A stretch of DNA of 14,983 nt from Lentisphaeria bacterium (lineage in GTDB: Bacteria; Verrucomicrobiota; Lentisphaeria; Oligosphaerales; Oligosphaeraceae). This document shows positions 14,844 to 14,983 of the stretch, in pieces. The number at the start of each line of letters is the position of its first letter. Position 1 is the stretch's first letter. The notes under the pieces were generated by a model that saw only the letters and a program-made list of their open reading frames with translations, made no database searches and was not told the DNA's origin. A program made the position numbers and the translations under genes. The stretch spans positions 1 through 14,983 of the forward strand of contig JAEEXV010000007.1 of NCBI GenBank assembly GCA_016287975.1, given 5' to 3'.

Positions 14844-14888
14844 ACACGCCCCCCCCGCTCATATCTACCCCGCCCCCGCTGAGCGAGC

Positions 14889-14907
14889 CGCAGGGCGCAG
14901 CCCTGCG
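14889..14907. repeat. Perfect 8-bp-stem hairpin in the gene-free right end
   Basis: CGCAGGGC-GCA-GCCCTGCG. It is of a different sequence class from the GGGCTTGCCC family and has a 3-base loop. It sits 15 bp before another hairpin in DNA made almost entirely of G and C runs, with no open frame that looks coding. Confidence 0.75.
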
Positions 14908-14921
14908 TCGGGCGGGGGGTG

Positions 14922-14941
14922 CGGGGGGCGGCAGCCCCCCG
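14922..14941. repeat. Hairpin of G and C runs, 8-bp stem
   Basis: CGGGGGGC-GGCA-GCCCCCCG, perfect stem with a 4-base loop. It is followed by TCGTTTGCATGGCTGG, with TTT but no true T-tract. Together with the three preceding hairpins it fills the gap after the unknown-function gene; the last 42 bases of the window (14942-14983) show nothing I can assign. Confidence 0.7.
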
Positions 14942-14983
14942 TCGTTTGCATGGCTGGATGAAGGCGCCAGCCCCCGCCCGTGC

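Noticed and set aside
10547..14845. A 1432-codon open frame on the minus strand covering both right-hand genes
   Set aside because: It lies antisense to two genes with clear domain patterns. Its product is a monotonous Gly/Ala/Val/Glu/Asp mix with no motif, and it arises because C-ending codons on the plus strand avoid minus-strand stops.

Overview
The window looks like chromosomal DNA of a GC-rich Gram-negative bacterium of the PVC superphylum, most probably a Lentisphaerae/Victivallales-type organism. This is inferred from three things: a prepilin-type protein with an [20 protein letters not shown] start and an exact C-terminal H-X9-DG motif, a large secreted multidomain glycosidase-like protein, and strongly C-ending codons. 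No 16S or ribosomal marker is present, so the placement stays an inference. No phage, transposase, tRNA, rRNA or CRISPR locus is visible.

Left part (1-4508): a block of about 90-bp direct repeats built around a palindrome (1-248) abuts the 3' end of a leftward gene set. Read in transcription order the set is a DegT/DnrJ/EryC1 sugar aminotransferase (3393-4508), an MsbA-like ABC exporter (1398-3389) and a free-standing AICAR formyltransferase (purH C-terminal half only, 249-1370). Gaps of 3 and 27 bp suggest one operon that mixes an envelope or glycolipid function with purine synthesis.

Middle (4509-8770): a 191-bp divergent region carries a near-consensus sigma70 promoter (TTGAAA-N16-TATAAT) for the rightward prepilin-like gene (4700-5425). 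That gene converges on a leftward PurN-like formyltransferase (5502-6419). Next comes a rightward pair, a small putative lipoprotein (6608-7147) and an ABC-2 type permease (7256-8692), with no ATPase partner in the window. A good intrinsic terminator follows at 8724-8753, only 17 bp before metG.

Right part (8771-14983): metG (8771-10321), then a 231-bp gap with a hairpin and a G-rich 32-36 bp tandem repeat, then an 1112-residue secreted glycosidase-like protein (10553-13891). It is followed by a 276-residue conserved protein of unknown function (13916-14746), and the window ends in a gene-free stretch packed with perfect palindromes (14772-14941).

The most notable non-coding signal is a family of intergenic palindromes. 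They share the inner core GGGCTTGCCC or a variant, and their outer arms differ in a compensatory way. They occur at both ends of the window and possibly after metG. The protein-level points of interest are the split purH, the PurN-like protein with a long C-terminal extension, the exporter with a large charged periplasmic insert, and the two uncharacterised proteins at the right.
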